Below, in pieces: positions 19,683 through 32,170 of a stretch of DNA of 64,000 nt. Location of the stretch: the NCBI RefSeq assembly GCF_011059185.1, contig NZ_JAALFE010000013.1:1-64000 (forward strand). Reading direction: 5' to 3'. The notes beneath the pieces are model-generated. The model saw nothing but the letters and a program-made list of their open reading frames with translations. It made no database searches and was not told where the DNA came from. The DNA comes from Paragemmobacter kunshanensis (GTDB taxonomy: Bacteria > Pseudomonadota > Alphaproteobacteria > Rhodobacterales > Rhodobacteraceae). The number at the start of each line of letters is the position of its first letter. Positions within the stretch are counted from its first letter, which is position 1. The position numbers and the translations under genes are program-made.

Positions 19683-21112
19683 CGCGCCAACCCGTCATAA
19701 AGCGCGGCATAGGCGGCGGCACTGGTTTCCCAGCCCACCGGATGGGCCATGGCGTTCCTTTGCACCTGCGCCCACAGCTTCGGATCGGCATGCAACGCCA
19801 CCAACTGGCGCAGGGCCTGCCCGAAGGCCACGGCATCGGTCGGATGGAACTGCAGCCCCGTCGCCACCCCCGCGGCCAAAGCGGCCGGTGAGGCATGGAT
19901 CACCGTATCGGCAAGGCCGCCCACGGCGGCCACCACCGGAATGGTGCCATAGCGCAGCCCATACATCTGCGTCAGCCCGCAGGGTTCAAAGCGCGACGGC
20001 ACCAGCACCGCATCCGCCCCCGCAAACAGCCGATGCGACAGCGCCTCGTCATAGCCGATCCTGACCGCGACCCGCCCCGGAAAGCGCTGTTCCAGCCCGC
20101 GCATCGCCGCCTCCAGCGCGGGATCGCCCGATCCCAGCACGACCAGCGCCCCACCCGCGGCCACGAATTCCGGCACGACCTGCGGCAGCAGGTCGATCCC
20201 CTTCTGATCCGTCAGGCGGGACACGACGATGGCCAGCGGCCCCGCGGGCTCCGCCAGCCCGAATTCGGCGCAAAGCGCCGCGCGGTTCGCGGCCTTGCCC
20301 TTCATGGCGCGGGCCGAATAGGGCAAGGGTTCGGCCTCAGGCGACCAGATCCCGGTATCCACCCCGTTCAGGATGCCCGACACGACCCCCGCCCGCGCCG
20401 TGATCACCCCCTGCAGGCCCATCCCGAATTCCGGCCGCATCAACTCGGCCGCATAGGTGGGCGAGACGGTGGTGATCCGGTCCGCCGTCACCAACCCGGC
20501 CTTCAGGCTGGACAGGCCCCCGTAATATTCCAACTGCCCCGGATGGAACGCCTCGCGCGGCAGGCGCAGCGCGCCCAGCATCCCGGCAACGGCCCAGCCC
20601 TGAAAGGCGATGTTGTGAACCGTGATCACCGATCCCACGCCCGAAGGCCCGCCATAGGCCAGATAGGCGGGGGCGAAACCCGCCTGCCAGTCATGCGCAT
20701 GCAGGATATCGGGCTTCCAGCCCCCCACCCCTTCGCGCGCCAGCCTCGCCGCGACCCAGGACAGCGCGGCAAAGCGCTGGGGGTTGTCGGGCCAGTCGCC
20801 GCCCGCGCTGTTATAGGGGCCACCCTCGCGATCATAAAGATGCGGCGCGTCCAGCAGCAGCAGGTCCACCCCCTCCACCTCGCCCGCGAAGACAACGCCC
20901 TCGCCGCCCCACAGCCCCGGCTCGCGCCAGACCTCGCGCATCGCGCCCAGATGGCCGCGCAGGCGCCGATAGGCGGGCAGCAGCACGCGCATTTCCCAGC
21001 CAAGGGGGCGCAGCGCGGCAGGCAGCGCACCCACCACATCGGCAAGGCCCCCGGTCTTGATCAGGGGAACGCATTCCGATGCCACCGAAAGCACCCGCCC
21101 CTTGACCTGCAT
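19679..21112 (-). CDS. glgA: Glycogen synthase (ADP-glucose)
   Basis: Transfers glucose from ADP-glucose to the growing alpha-1,4 glucan. 477 residues. The ADP-glucose motif KTGGLADVVGALPAAL lies at residues 16-31. The GT5 core includes LHAHDWQAGFAPAYLA near 130, TVHNIAFQGW near 160, and the C-terminal VPSRFEPCGLTQMYGLRYGTI near 370 with the conserved retaining-transferase glutamate. The start at 21112 is set by this N-terminus; GGAAGGGCG precedes it. It lies between glgC and glgX in the operon. Confidence 0.97.
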
Positions 21113-21197
21113 GATCCGCCCTTCCCGTTGCCATCTGTCCCCGGGGGGGGTCCGGGGGGACGATGCGTCCCCCCGGGGCCACCACCCCGCGCCGCCC

Positions 21198-22472
21198 TCA
21201 GGACAGCTTCCGCGCCCGCGCGTCAAGCATCTCCTGCGTGATCAGGACGATCCCGCCTTCACTGCGGCGGAACCATTTCGCATCCTCCTCCGGGTCCTGC
21301 CCCACGACAAGCCCCTCGGGGATCACCACGCCGCTGTCGATCACGCAATTCGTCAGCTCCGCCTTGCGGTTCACCACCACCCGCGGCAGGGCCACGACAT
21401 ATTCCAGATTGGAATAGCTATGCGTCCGCACCCCGGTGAACAGCAGCGAATTCCTGACCTCGGACCCCGACACGATGCAATCCCCCGAAATCAGCGAGGA
21501 AATCGCCATCCCCCGCCGCCCATCCTCGTCATGGATGAACTTGGCGGGCGGCACGATCTCGGAATAGGTCCAGATCGGCCAGGAGTTGTCATAGATATCC
21601 AGTTTCGGCACGAAATCCGTCAGGTCGATATTGGCCTGCCAGAAGGCGTCAATCGTTCCCACATCGCGCCAATAGGGTTCATCCTCCAGCCCCGACTTCA
21701 CGCAAGAGTCCGCAAACTTGTGCGCCATCGCCTTGCCGTTCTTCACGATGTCGGGGATCAGGTCATTGCCGAAATCATGCGACGAATTCGGATCCGCCAT
21801 GTCGCGGATCAGAAGGTCGCGCAGGAAGGCCCAGTCAAAGACATAGATGCCCATCGAGGCCAGCGCATGGTCCGGGTCGCCCGGGATCCCCGGCGGGTCC
21901 TTGGGTTTCTCAAGGAAGGAGGTGATCCGCATCTCCTTGTCCACCGCCATCACGCCAAAGGCCGTGGCCTCCATCCGCGGCACCGTCAGGCAGCCGATGG
22001 TCACATCGGCGCCGGTGGAGACATGCTGTTGCAGCATGATCTCGTAATCCATCTTGTAGATATGGTCGCCCGCCAGCACGACGACGTATTTGATCCCGTA
22101 GCTGTCCACGATGTCGATGTTCTGCGCCACCGCATCCGCCGTGCCCAGATACCACTTCGTCTCATCCACCCGCTGGCTTGCGGGCAGGATATCCAGATAT
22201 TCGTTCCGTTCCGCGCGGAAGAAGTTCCATCCCCGCTGGCAATGCCGGATCAGGCTATGCGCCTTGTATTGCGTGGCGATCGCCATCTTCCGGATGCCGG
22301 AATTCAGCGCGTTCGACAGCGCAAAGTCGATGATCCGCGTCTTGCCGCCGAAATAGACGGCCGGTTTCGCGCGGCGGTCGGTCAATTCCTTCAGGCGGCT
22401 GCCGCGCCCCCCGGCAAGGACGAAGGCCATCGCCTGCGAAGACAGGCGCGCATTCGGTCTCGGTGTCATCAT
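21198..22472 (-). CDS. glgC: Glucose-1-phosphate adenylyltransferase
   Basis: Makes ADP-glucose from ATP and glucose-1-phosphate, the committed and usually allosterically controlled step of glycogen synthesis. 424 residues. The nucleotide motif [20 protein letters not shown] starts at about residue 15, and the activator-site stretch [20 protein letters not shown] follows. Then come the catalytic [18 protein letters not shown] near 130, sugar-binding FLEKPKDPP near 190 and HDFGNDLIP, and a C-terminal left-handed helix domain ([14 protein letters not shown]). Two adjacent ATGs (22472, 22469) follow [13 protein letters not shown] take the first. Confidence 0.97.
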   Translation of the reverse strand: MMTPRPNARLSSQAMAFVLAGGRGSRLKELTDRRAKPAVYFGGKTRIIDFALSNALNSGIRKMAIATQYKAHSLIRHCQRGWNFFRAERNEYLDILPASQRVDETKWYLGTADAVAQNIDIVDSYGIKYVVVLAGDHIYKMDYEIMLQQHVSTGADVTIGCLTVPRMEATAFGVMAVDKEMRITSFLEKPKDPPGIPGDPDHALASMGIYVFDWAFLRDLLIRDMADPNSSHDFGNDLIPDIVKNGKAMAHKFADSCVKSGLEDEPYWRDVGTIDAFWQANIDLTDFVPKLDIYDNSWPIWTYSEIVPPAKFIHDEDGRRGMAISSLISGDCIVSGSEVRNSLLFTGVRTHSYSNLEYVVALPRVVVNRKAELTNCVIDSGVVIPEGLVVGQDPEEDAKWFRRSEGGIVLITQEMLDARARKLS

Positions 22473-22518
22473 GGCCTTCCCCTCCCTGATGCGGCTTTGC
22501 CGCTTGTCTCGTTCTTCC

Positions 22519-24696
22519 TCACGCCTGGCGGAACCAGACGGCCGACAGCGGCGGCAAGGTGACAAGCGCCGATTGCGCCTGCCCGTGCCATGCCACGGCC
22601 TCGGCCGTGACGCCTCCAAGGTTGCCCCGGTTCCCCCCGCCATATACGCCCGCATCGGTATTCAGGATCTCGTCCCAATGCCCCGCCGCAGGCAGGCCCA
22701 GCCGATAGGACCGCTCCACCGGCGTCATGTTCACCGCGCAGACCACCATGGGATCACTTGGCCCCCCCTTGCGCGCCCAGGCATAGACCGAGGCACCCGC
22801 ATCGTTGCTTTCGATCCACTGGAACCCTTCGGGCCGCGTGTCGTTCACATGCAGCGCGGGGTTGTCGCGATAGGCGCGGTTCAGATCGCGCACCAGCGCC
22901 TGCACGCCCCGGTGTTCGGGAATATCCAGCTGATGCCAGTCAAGGCTCTGGTTGTGGTTCCATTCCCGCCCTTGCGCGAATTCACAGCCCATGAAGAGCA
23001 GTTTCTTCCCCGGATGCCCCCACATGAAGCCGTAATAGGCGCGCAGGTTGGCGAATTTCTCCTCGCCCGAACCCGGCATCTTTTCCAGCATGCTGCCCTT
23101 GCCATGCACCACCTCGTCATGGCTGATCGGCAGGATGTAGTTTTCCGACCAGGCGTAATGCAGGCCAAAGGTCATCTGGTGGTGGTGATACTGCCGATAG
23201 ATCGGGTCCTTGTGCATGTAGGAGAGCGTGTCGTTCATCCAGCCCATGTTCCACTTGAACCCGAAGCCGAGGCCGCCGTGATCCACGGGCCGCGACACGC
23301 CCGGAAAGGCCGTGCTTTCCTCGGCCACGGTCATCACGCCCGGCACCTCGCCATAGACGGTGACATTCATCCGCCGGAGCAGCGCCGCCGCCTCGTAATT
23401 CTCGCGGCCCCCGTCCTTGTTCGGTATCCACTCGCCCTCTTTCCGGCTGTAGTCACGGTAAAGCATCGACGCCACCGCATCCACGCGCAGCCCGTCGACA
23501 TGGTATTCCTCAAGCCAGTAAAGCGCGTTGGAGACGAGGTAATTCGCCACCTCCACCCGCCCGTAATTGTAGATCAGCGTGTTCCAGTCCTGATGGAACC
23601 CCTCGCGCGGGTCGGCATGTTCGTAAAGCGCCGTGCCGTCAAAGCGGCCAAGCCCATGCGGATCGGTCGGGAAATGCCCCGGCACCCAATCGAGCAGCAC
23701 GCCCAGCCCCTTCCTGTGCGCCGCATCCACCAGCGCGCGGAATTCCCCCGGCGTGCCGTGCCGGATCGTGGGGGCGAACATGCCGACGGGTTGGTAACCC
23801 CAGCTTCCGTCAAAGGGGAATTCGCTGACAGGCATCAACTCGATATGGGTGAACCCCATATCGGCCACGTAATCGACCAGTTGCTCGGCCAGTTCCGGAT
23901 AGGACAGCATCCGGTCCCCCGGCGCGCGGCGCCATGATCCCAGATGCACCTCGTAAACCGAAATGGGCGCGTCGATGGAATGCCGCGCGGCCCGCGTCGC
24001 CATCCAGTCCCCATCGCGGAAATCCCCCGCGATCCGCCGGACGACCGAGGCATTGGCGGGCGGATGTTCCGACCCGAATCCCACCGGATCGGCCTTCAAC
24101 GGCCCGACATAGCCATTCTGGCCCAGAATCTCGTATTTGTAGGTCGCGCCCTCGGCCAGGCCGGGGATGAAGGTCTCCCACACCCCCGTCGCCCCCCGCC
24201 GCCGCATCGGATGGCGGCGCCCGTCCCAGATGTTGAAATCCCCCACCACCGAGACACGCTCGGCATTCGGGGCCCAGACGGCGAAATGCACGCCCTCCAC
24301 GCCCTCATGCGTGATCAGATGCGCGCCCAGCACCTGCCACAGGCGCTTGTGCGTCCCCTCGCCAAGCAGATATTCATCCATCTCGCCCAGAACCGGGCCA
24401 AAGCGGAAGGGATCGTCGAATTCCCATGTCGCCCCATGCCCCTCGGCGCGCAGCCGATACTCGGCCTTGCGCGGCAGGGTCGCGCAGAACAGCCCCTCGC
24501 AACCCGGCACGGGGGCAAGGTCAACCGGCTTGCCCGCCTTGCCCGTCAGCGCCCAAAGCCGATCTGCCCCCGGCACAAAGGCCGTAAGCACCCATGCCCC
24601 CTCCCGCTTGTGCAGGCCCAGCACGGAAAACGGGTCGCCATGCCGCCCCTCGACGATGGCCTTTGCCGCCCCGTGGTCGATCAGGTTTCCGCTCAT
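22519..24696 (-). CDS. glgB: 1,4-alpha-glucan branching enzyme
   Basis: Introduces alpha-1,6 branches into glycogen. 725 residues, the usual bacterial length. It has the extra N-terminal domain ([19 protein letters not shown]), a CBM48 domain with [18 protein letters not shown] near 130, and a GH13 barrel with the nucleophile region [20 protein letters not shown] near 390, the acid/base [11 protein letters not shown] near 450, and the transition-state stabiliser [13 protein letters not shown] near 515. ATG at 24696 is preceded by a GGGGAGG stretch; a start 27 bases upstream is possible. Confidence 0.96.
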   Translation of the reverse strand: MSGNLIDHGAAKAIVEGRHGDPFSVLGLHKREGAWVLTAFVPGADRLWALTGKAGKPVDLAPVPGCEGLFCATLPRKAEYRLRAEGHGATWEFDDPFRFGPVLGEMDEYLLGEGTHKRLWQVLGAHLITHEGVEGVHFAVWAPNAERVSVVGDFNIWDGRRHPMRRRGATGVWETFIPGLAEGATYKYEILGQNGYVGPLKADPVGFGSEHPPANASVVRRIAGDFRDGDWMATRAARHSIDAPISVYEVHLGSWRRAPGDRMLSYPELAEQLVDYVADMGFTHIELMPVSEFPFDGSWGYQPVGMFAPTIRHGTPGEFRALVDAAHRKGLGVLLDWVPGHFPTDPHGLGRFDGTALYEHADPREGFHQDWNTLIYNYGRVEVANYLVSNALYWLEEYHVDGLRVDAVASMLYRDYSRKEGEWIPNKDGGRENYEAAALLRRMNVTVYGEVPGVMTVAEESTAFPGVSRPVDHGGLGFGFKWNMGWMNDTLSYMHKDPIYRQYHHHQMTFGLHYAWSENYILPISHDEVVHGKGSMLEKMPGSGEEKFANLRAYYGFMWGHPGKKLLFMGCEFAQGREWNHNQSLDWHQLDIPEHRGVQALVRDLNRAYRDNPALHVNDTRPEGFQWIESNDAGASVYAWARKGGPSDPMVVCAVNMTPVERSYRLGLPAAGHWDEILNTDAGVYGGGNRGNLGGVTAEAVAWHGQAQSALVTLPPLSAVWFRQA

Positions 24697-24732
24697 GGCT
24701 GCCCCCCTCCCCGAAGGCGCCACCCCGGCCCG

Positions 24733-27126
24733 TCACAGGGCCGAAGTGACCCCCCAAATCTCGTCCATGTAGCTGCGGATCGTGCGATCCGAAGAAAAGA
24801 ACCCGCTGCGCGCCGTGTTCATCGCCGCCATGGCAAGCCAGCGGTCGCGGTCGGCATAGGCGCGGTCCACCTGCGCCTGCGCGGCGTGATAGGCATCGAA
24901 ATCCGAGGCCACGAGGAAATAGTCATGGTGCCAGACCCGATGCACCAGACCGTGATAGCGGTCCGGCTGATCCGGGCTGAACCGCCCTTCGGCGATCATC
25001 TGCAGCACATCCTGCAGGGCCTGGCTCGCCTCGATCGCCTTGCGCGCATGTTCGGGATCCTCGCGCCGCTTCGTCACCTCTTCCGCCGTCAGCCCGAACA
25101 GGAAGAAGTTCTCCGCCCCGACCTCTTGCAGGATCTCCACATTGGCGCCGTCCAGCGTGCCGATGGTGGGCGCGCCGTTCATCATGAACTTCATGTTGCC
25201 GGTGCCGCTGGCCTCTTTCCCTGCCGTGGAAATCTGCTCTGACAGATCCGCCGCCGGCACCAGCCGCTCGGCCATGCTGACATTGTAGTTGGCGGGATAG
25301 ACGATCTTCAGCAGGTCGCCCGTCACGGGGTCATTGTTCACCACCCAGGCCACGTCATTGATCAGGTGGATGATCTCTTTCGCCACCGCATAGCCGGGCG
25401 CCGACTTGCCGCCGAAGATCTTCACCCGCGGCACCCAGTCTCCCTTGGGGTTCGACCGGATCTTGTGCCAATGCGCGATGGTTTCCAGGATGTTCAGAAG
25501 CTGGCGCTTGTATTCGTGGATGCGCTTGATCTGCACGTCGAACAGCGCATCGGGGCTGACCTTCACCCCGCATTCGGCCGCGATCCAACCCGCCAGCGCC
25601 ACCTTGTTCGCCCGCTTCGCCGCGCCAAAGGCCTCGCGGAAGGCGCGGCCCTTCACATGCGGCTCCAGGCCCTTCAGGCGATCCAGATCATCCTCCCAGC
25701 CCGCGCCCACCGTATCGGTGATCAGCTTCGCCAGCGGCCGGTTCGCCATCTTCAGCCAGCGGCGCGGGGTCACGCCATTGGTCTGGTTGATGATCCGCCC
25801 CGGATGCAGGCGGTCCAACTCGGGGAAGAGGTTCTTCTTCACCAGATCGGAATGCAGCGCCGAAACCCCATTCACCTTATGCGCCATGACAAAGGCCAGC
25901 TCGCCCATCCGCACCTCATGGTGCTTCACGATCCCCACATAATGGGGCCGCGAGGGATAGCTGCGGCGATGCCATGAATCGATCCGCTCCACGATCTGCA
26001 TGTGGCGCGGCAGGACATTGCCGAAGGTGAAAGTCGCCCAACGCTCCAGCGCCTCGGGCAGCAGGGTATGGTTGGTATAGCCAAGGCAGCCCCGCGCCGT
26101 TTCCAGCGCATCGTCAAAGCCCATGCCATGCTCATCCGTCAGCAGGCGGATCAGTTCGGGCCCCGCGATGGCGGGGTGGGTGTCGTTCATCTGGATCGCC
26201 ACATGCTTCGGCAGATCGCGCAGGTCGCTATGGCGCGCCATGAAGCGGCGCAGGATATCCTGCAGCGCGGCCGAGGTCAGGAAGAATTCCTGCTTCAGGC
26301 GCAGTTCCTTGCCCTGATAGGTCGTGTCATCGGGGTAAAGCACCCGGCTCAGCGTGCGCGCCAGCGCCTCGGGCTCCGCCGCTGCGGCATAGTCCCCCCG
26401 GTTGAACCGCGCCAGATCGAACAGCGTCGTGGGCTTGGCCGCCCAAAGCCGCAGCGTATTGGCCCATTTCCCCTGCCAGCCGATCACCGGCGTGTCATGC
26501 GCCTCGGCCAGCACGGTTTCGCCGGGCACCCAGACCTCGCGCCCGCCCTGCATCTCCACCTGGCCCTTGAAGGGCACGGTATAGGCGCTTTCGGGCCGCG
26601 CGAATTCCCATGGATGGGCCTGGGTCAGCCAATCCTCGGGCGTCTCCACCTGCTGGCCCCCCTCGAATCGCTGGCGGAACAGGCCATGCTCATAGCGGAT
26701 GCCATAGCCATAGGCGGGGCAACCCAGCGTCGCCATGCTTTCCATGAAACAGGCGGCCAGACGGCCCAGCCCGCCATTGCCCAGCGCGGCATCGGGCTCA
26801 TTCTCCACGATCGCGCGGAAATCCTGGCCAAAGCCCGCCATCGCCTCTTCGGCAATGTCGCGCAGGCCCAGGTTGATCGTCGCATCCTCCAGAAGCCGCC
26901 CGATCAGGAATTCCATCGACAGGTAATAGACCCGCTTCCTGTCTTCCGCCCATGTGCGGCGGGTCGAGGCGAACCACGGCTCCACGATCCGGTCACGGAT
27001 CGCGAAGGACAGCGCCATGCGCCAATCATAGACAGAGGCATTGGGCGCGTCCTTGCCCAGCGTATAGGTCAGATGCCGGGCGACATCGGCTTGCAGCAGG
27101 TTGGGGGTCAGACTCAGATCGTTCAC
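24733..27126 (-). CDS. glgP: Glycogen/starch/alpha-glucan phosphorylase
   Basis: Releases glucose-1-phosphate from glycogen; about 797 residues. Family blocks are VYYLSMEFLIGRLLEDA near residue 65, ALGNGGLGRLAACFMESMAT near 110, and the PLP-lysine region ASGTGNMKFMMNGAPTIGT near 640. The start is uncertain. The open frame extends to ATG at 27186, but the first twenty residues there look non-coding. GTG at 27126 (VNDLSLTPNLLQADV) gives the usual N-terminus but has only a weak ribosome site. First gene of glgP-B-C-A-X-pgm; two LacI-type operators lie upstream. Confidence 0.94.
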   Translation of the reverse strand: MNDLSLTPNLLQADVARHLTYTLGKDAPNASVYDWRMALSFAIRDRIVEPWFASTRRTWAEDRKRVYYLSMEFLIGRLLEDATINLGLRDIAEEAMAGFGQDFRAIVENEPDAALGNGGLGRLAACFMESMATLGCPAYGYGIRYEHGLFRQRFEGGQQVETPEDWLTQAHPWEFARPESAYTVPFKGQVEMQGGREVWVPGETVLAEAHDTPVIGWQGKWANTLRLWAAKPTTLFDLARFNRGDYAAAAEPEALARTLSRVLYPDDTTYQGKELRLKQEFFLTSAALQDILRRFMARHSDLRDLPKHVAIQMNDTHPAIAGPELIRLLTDEHGMGFDDALETARGCLGYTNHTLLPEALERWATFTFGNVLPRHMQIVERIDSWHRRSYPSRPHYVGIVKHHEVRMGELAFVMAHKVNGVSALHSDLVKKNLFPELDRLHPGRIINQTNGVTPRRWLKMANRPLAKLITDTVGAGWEDDLDRLKGLEPHVKGRAFREAFGAAKRANKVALAGWIAAECGVKVSPDALFDVQIKRIHEYKRQLLNILETIAHWHKIRSNPKGDWVPRVKIFGGKSAPGYAVAKEIIHLINDVAWVVNNDPVTGDLLKIVYPANYNVSMAERLVPAADLSEQISTAGKEASGTGNMKFMMNGAPTIGTLDGANVEILQEVGAENFFLFGLTAEEVTKRREDPEHARKAIEASQALQDVLQMIAEGRFSPDQPDRYHGLVHRVWHHDYFLVASDFDAYHAAQAQVDRAYADRDRWLAMAAMNTARSGFFSSDRTIRSYMDEIWGVTSAL

Positions 27127-27230
27127 AATCTCATATCCGCATCGGGGCACCTTTACCCACCCTACCCCCGGCCCGACCATGGTCAAGCCGAACGGGCAAG
27201 GGAAAACGGCAGGGCGCAGGGAACTGGCCT

Positions 27231-27246
27231 TTCAAACCGCTTTAAA
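27231..27246. promoter_or_regulatory. LacI-type operator 1 of the glg operon
   Basis: TTCAAACCGCTTTAAA, an even palindrome with one arm mismatch and central CG. It shares the pattern TTCAAANCGNTTTRAA with site 2, 88 bases away centre to centre. Paired sites suggest repression, possibly with looping. No regulator gene is in the window. Confidence 0.65.
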
Positions 27247-27318
27247 TGTTATCGCAATCACACGCAATCCGCGATTTCATTCCGCAATGATAAAACGTGA
27301 AAATTCACCGAAAGCGCA

Positions 27319-27334
27319 TTCAAAACGCTTTGAA
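27319..27334. promoter_or_regulatory. LacI-type operator 2 of the glg operon
   Basis: TTCAAAACGCTTTGAA, embedded in the perfect inverted repeat ATTCAAA, ACGC, TTTGAAT (27318-27335). It is about 190 bases upstream of the glgP GTG start and 165 before the Rrf2 gene, so it could serve either promoter. Confidence 0.7.
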
Positions 27335-27498
27335 TACCGACGCCCCGCACCCGCCCGCCGCGCGAATCGTGTGCCATAGGGGGCCGTCACGGCCTTTGCT
27401 GTCATTTTGTGCCATCTGATCTGGATCATGTCGCACAAGGTGCAGGCTGCATAGATGTTTGGGCCATAGCCCGTTTCGGTCAAGCCCGGAGATCGCCG

Positions 27499-27933
27499 AT
27501 GAGACTCACGACACGCACCAATCTCGCCATGCGCACGCTGATGTTCTGCGCCGCCAATCCCGGCCGCACCGTGCGCAAGGCCGAGGTGGCCGAGATCTGC
27601 AATGCCTCGGAAAACCATCTCGCCCAGGTGATCCATCTCCTGGCACAGAAGAAGTTCCTCCGCACCCTGCGCGGGCGCGCCGGCGGGCTGACGCTCGGCC
27701 GCCCCGCCGAAAGCATCAAGGTGGGCGAGGTGTTCCGCGAATTCGAATCCGTGCTGCCCTTCACCGAATGCTTCGCCGGTGGCGGCAATGCCTGCCCGCT
27801 GGTCGGGGCCTGCCGGTTGAAATGCGTGCTGGCCGATGCGCTCTCGGCCTTCTACGAACAGCTCGACCGCGTCTCCGTCGCCGATCTGGTGACCGGCAAT
27901 ACCGAACTGGAAGACCTGCTCAGGGTCGCCTGA
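27499..27933 (+). CDS. Rrf2-family transcriptional regulator, NsrR-like
   Basis: A 144-residue Rrf2 regulator. The winged helix (MRLTTRTNLAMRTLMFCAAN, then RKAEVAEICNASENHLAQVI and LRTLRGRAGGLTLGRP) is followed by a cluster of three cysteines in ECFAGGGNACPLVGACRLK (about residues 92-110, spacing Cx7Cx5C). That spacing is what NsrR and RirA use to bind an Fe-S cluster. The N-terminus is closest, from memory, to NsrR, which senses nitric oxide; RirA (iron) is the alternative. The start at 27499 has GGAG eight bases upstream. It is monocistronic; no NO-detoxifying gene is adjacent. Confidence 0.85.
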   Translation: MRLTTRTNLAMRTLMFCAANPGRTVRKAEVAEICNASENHLAQVIHLLAQKKFLRTLRGRAGGLTLGRPAESIKVGEVFREFESVLPFTECFAGGGNACPLVGACRLKCVLADALSAFYEQLDRVSVADLVTGNTELEDLLRVA

Positions 27934-27945
27934 TCCGCAACCGCA

Positions 27946-28074
27946 GGGGTTTCCCCGAAACCCCCGATTTTTCGCAGAAAAATCGCCCCCATCCGGCGGC
28001 GGCCCGGCCTCGCCCAAGGCCACGCTCCTGGCCCGGGGGTTCCGCAGGAACCCCGATTTTTCGCAGAAAAATCG
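27946..28074. repeat. Two paired short-loop hairpin modules in a convergent gap
   Basis: Module 1 is GGGGTTTC, CCC, GAAACCCC (27946-27964) immediately followed by CGATTTTTC, GCA, GAAAAATCG (27965-27985). Module 2 is GGGGTTCC, GCA, GGAACCCC (28036-28054) followed by the identical CGATTTTTC hairpin (28054-28074). Modules lie between the ends of the convergent Rrf2 and dipeptidase genes. The architecture is the same as at 737-881. Confidence 0.85.
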
Positions 28075-28086
28075 CCCCCGCCCGGC

Positions 28087-29154
28087 CTATCCGCCCCAGG
28101 TCCGGCGCAGCACGGAGAGCCAGTTCCCCCAGGCCAGCTTGCCCAGCAGGGCCTCGCCAAACCCATGCCCGCGCAGCGCCGCGATCAGGCGCGGCAGGCC
28201 CGCCACATCGGTGATCCCTTCCGGCACCGTCGCCCCGTCGAAATCCGACCCGAAGCCCACATGATCCTCGCCCAGCCGCCCGATCAGATGGTCCAGATGG
28301 CGCAGCACCGCCTCCCATCCCATCTCCGGATCGCGCCGCCCGTCAGGCCGCAGGAAGACCGTGGCGAAGTTCAGCCCCACCATGCCCCCGCTCTCGCGGA
28401 TCATGTCCAGCTGCCGGTCCGTCAGGTTGCGGCTGGACGGCGCCACCGCATGGGCATTGGAATGGGTCGCCACCAGCGGCGCATCCGACAGCCGCGCCAC
28501 GTCGTCGAACCCCTTCTCGTTCAGATGGCTCAGGTCGATCATCACCCGCAGCGCGTTGCATTCCCGAACCAGCCGCCTGCCCGCCTCCGTCAGCCCCGGC
28601 CCGGTATCGGGCGAGGACGGGAAGGCGAAGGGCACCCCATGCCCGAAGACCGTGGGCCTGCTCCACACCGGGCCGAGCGAGCGCAGCCCCATCGCATGAA
28701 AGGCATGCAGCGCGTCGCAGCCCTCGTCGATGGCCTCGGCCCCCTCCATATGCATCACGCCCGCGATCACGCCCTCGGCCCGCGCGGCCTCGATCCCTGC
28801 CGCCGTCCGGCACAGCCGGAACGCCCCGCCGGATGCGCGCTCCATCCACAAAAGCTGCCCCGCCAGCCCCAAAGCCACGGCCTGGCTTTCGCGCAAGGGC
28901 AGCGGCGCGGGCAGGTCCAGCGCATAGGGCGGCGCATCCATCAGCGCCTCGATCCCGTCATCCTCCTCGGTCGCGGGCGAGGGCACATAGATGGCGAACA
29001 TCCCCCCCGCAAAGCCCCCCGCCTTCATGCGCGGCAGGTCAAGATGCCCCTTGCCCTGCCCCGTCAGCCAGATCGCCTCGCGCGCTTCGGGCTCCATCAG
29101 GATGCGGTAGAGGATGTCGTTATGGCCGTCAAAGACGGGGATCGTTTCCTGCAT
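28087..29154 (-). CDS. Membrane dipeptidase (renal dipeptidase, peptidase M19)
   Basis: A 355-residue zinc dipeptidase of family M19. The N-terminal metal motif is VFDGHNDILYRI (residues 8-19), followed by GGFAGGMFAIYV, the bridging region MRSLGPVWSRP, DLSHLNEKGFDDV near 205, the substrate and metal segment VATHSNAHAVAPSSRNLTD, and the C-terminal FGSDFDG. No signal peptide is seen, so the enzyme is probably cytoplasmic as in other bacterial members. Substrates are likely L,D- or L,L-dipeptides. It stands alone between the Rrf2 and cueR genes. Start ATG at 29154. Confidence 0.93.
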   Translation of the reverse strand: MQETIPVFDGHNDILYRILMEPEAREAIWLTGQGKGHLDLPRMKAGGFAGGMFAIYVPSPATEEDDGIEALMDAPPYALDLPAPLPLRESQAVALGLAGQLLWMERASGGAFRLCRTAAGIEAARAEGVIAGVMHMEGAEAIDEGCDALHAFHAMGLRSLGPVWSRPTVFGHGVPFAFPSSPDTGPGLTEAGRRLVRECNALRVMIDLSHLNEKGFDDVARLSDAPLVATHSNAHAVAPSSRNLTDRQLDMIRESGGMVGLNFATVFLRPDGRRDPEMGWEAVLRHLDHLIGRLGEDHVGFGSDFDGATVPEGITDVAGLPRLIAALRGHGFGEALLGKLAWGNWLSVLRRTWGG

Positions 29155-29211
29155 GGGGGCCTCCGGCTTGGGGCCGCCACCCTTGCATGGGTCGGCGCGG
29201 GACGAAAGCCC

Positions 29212-29600
29212 TCAGCAGCAGCCCCCGGCAAGCCCGGTCAGGATCGGGCAATCGGGCCGGTCATCCCCCGCACAGCCCCGCACCAGATCGCGCAGCGTCG
29301 CCTGCATGGCGCGCAATTCGGCAATCTTGCGCTCCATCTCCTCCAGATGCGCCTCGGCCAGGGCCTTCACATCGGCGCTGGCGCGCGCGCGATCCTCATA
29401 AAGGGCCAGCAGCCTGCGGCATTCCTCGATGGTAAAGCCCAAGCCCCGCGCCCGGCCGATGAAGGCCAGCTTGTGCAGGTCGCTTTCGCGGAAGGCGCGA
29501 TAGCCGTTCGCACCCCGCAGCGGGCGGATCAGCCCGATCTCCTCGTAATAGCGGATGGTCTTTGCAGGCAGGCCCGACCGTTCGGCCACATCCTTGATGT

Positions 29601-29604
<4 letters not shown>
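29212..29604 (-). CDS. cueR: Cu(I)-responsive MerR-family regulator
   Basis: A 130-residue MerR activator. The N-terminal winged helix has [20 protein letters not shown] and [17 protein letters not shown] long dimerisation helix follows, and the metal loop [11 protein letters not shown] (about residues 111-121) has the two cysteines that bind Cu(I) in CueR. The C-terminal GGCC is an additional cysteine pair. Its start overlaps the copA stop by four bases, so regulator and pump are one transcript. Two CueR-type operators are found between copA and copZ. Confidence 0.94.
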
Positions 29605-32081
<2,477 letters not shown>

Positions 32082-32104
32082 GGAACTCTCCTTCCACGAT
32101 CCCA

Positions 32105-32137
32105 GATAATCCTTCCAGTCACGGGAAGGTCAACCCC
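32105..32137 (-). promoter_or_regulatory. CueR-type promoter/operator of copA-cueR
   Basis: On the minus strand TTGACC, then the dyad CCTTCC-N7-GGAAGG (32111-32129) overlapping it, and TTATCT as the -10. The geometry, with the dyad inside an over-long spacer, matches the E. coli PcopA site for CueR. It is 30-55 bases upstream of the copA ATG. Confidence 0.85.
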
Positions 32138-32170
32138 TGCAACCGCATGCGCCCTGCGGCAACTCCGCGC

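Larger units (their letters stand above)
27127..27498. other. Divergent control region between glgP and the Rrf2 regulator
   Basis: About 370 bases without a convincing gene. The stretch 27225-27345 is clearly AT-richer than the rest of the window and contains two near-identical LacI-type sites (27231-27246, 27319-27334). The right part, 27385-27495, would hold the promoter of the Rrf2 gene; I see no clear consensus boxes there. GGAG at 27488-27491 is the ribosome site of that gene. Confidence 0.6.

Noticed and set aside
27399-27416. CTGTCATTTTGTGCCATC resembling a Pho box upstream of the Rrf2 gene
   Set aside because: Only the first unit fits the PhoB half-site and there is no third unit. 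The match is much weaker than at 5604 or 63800.
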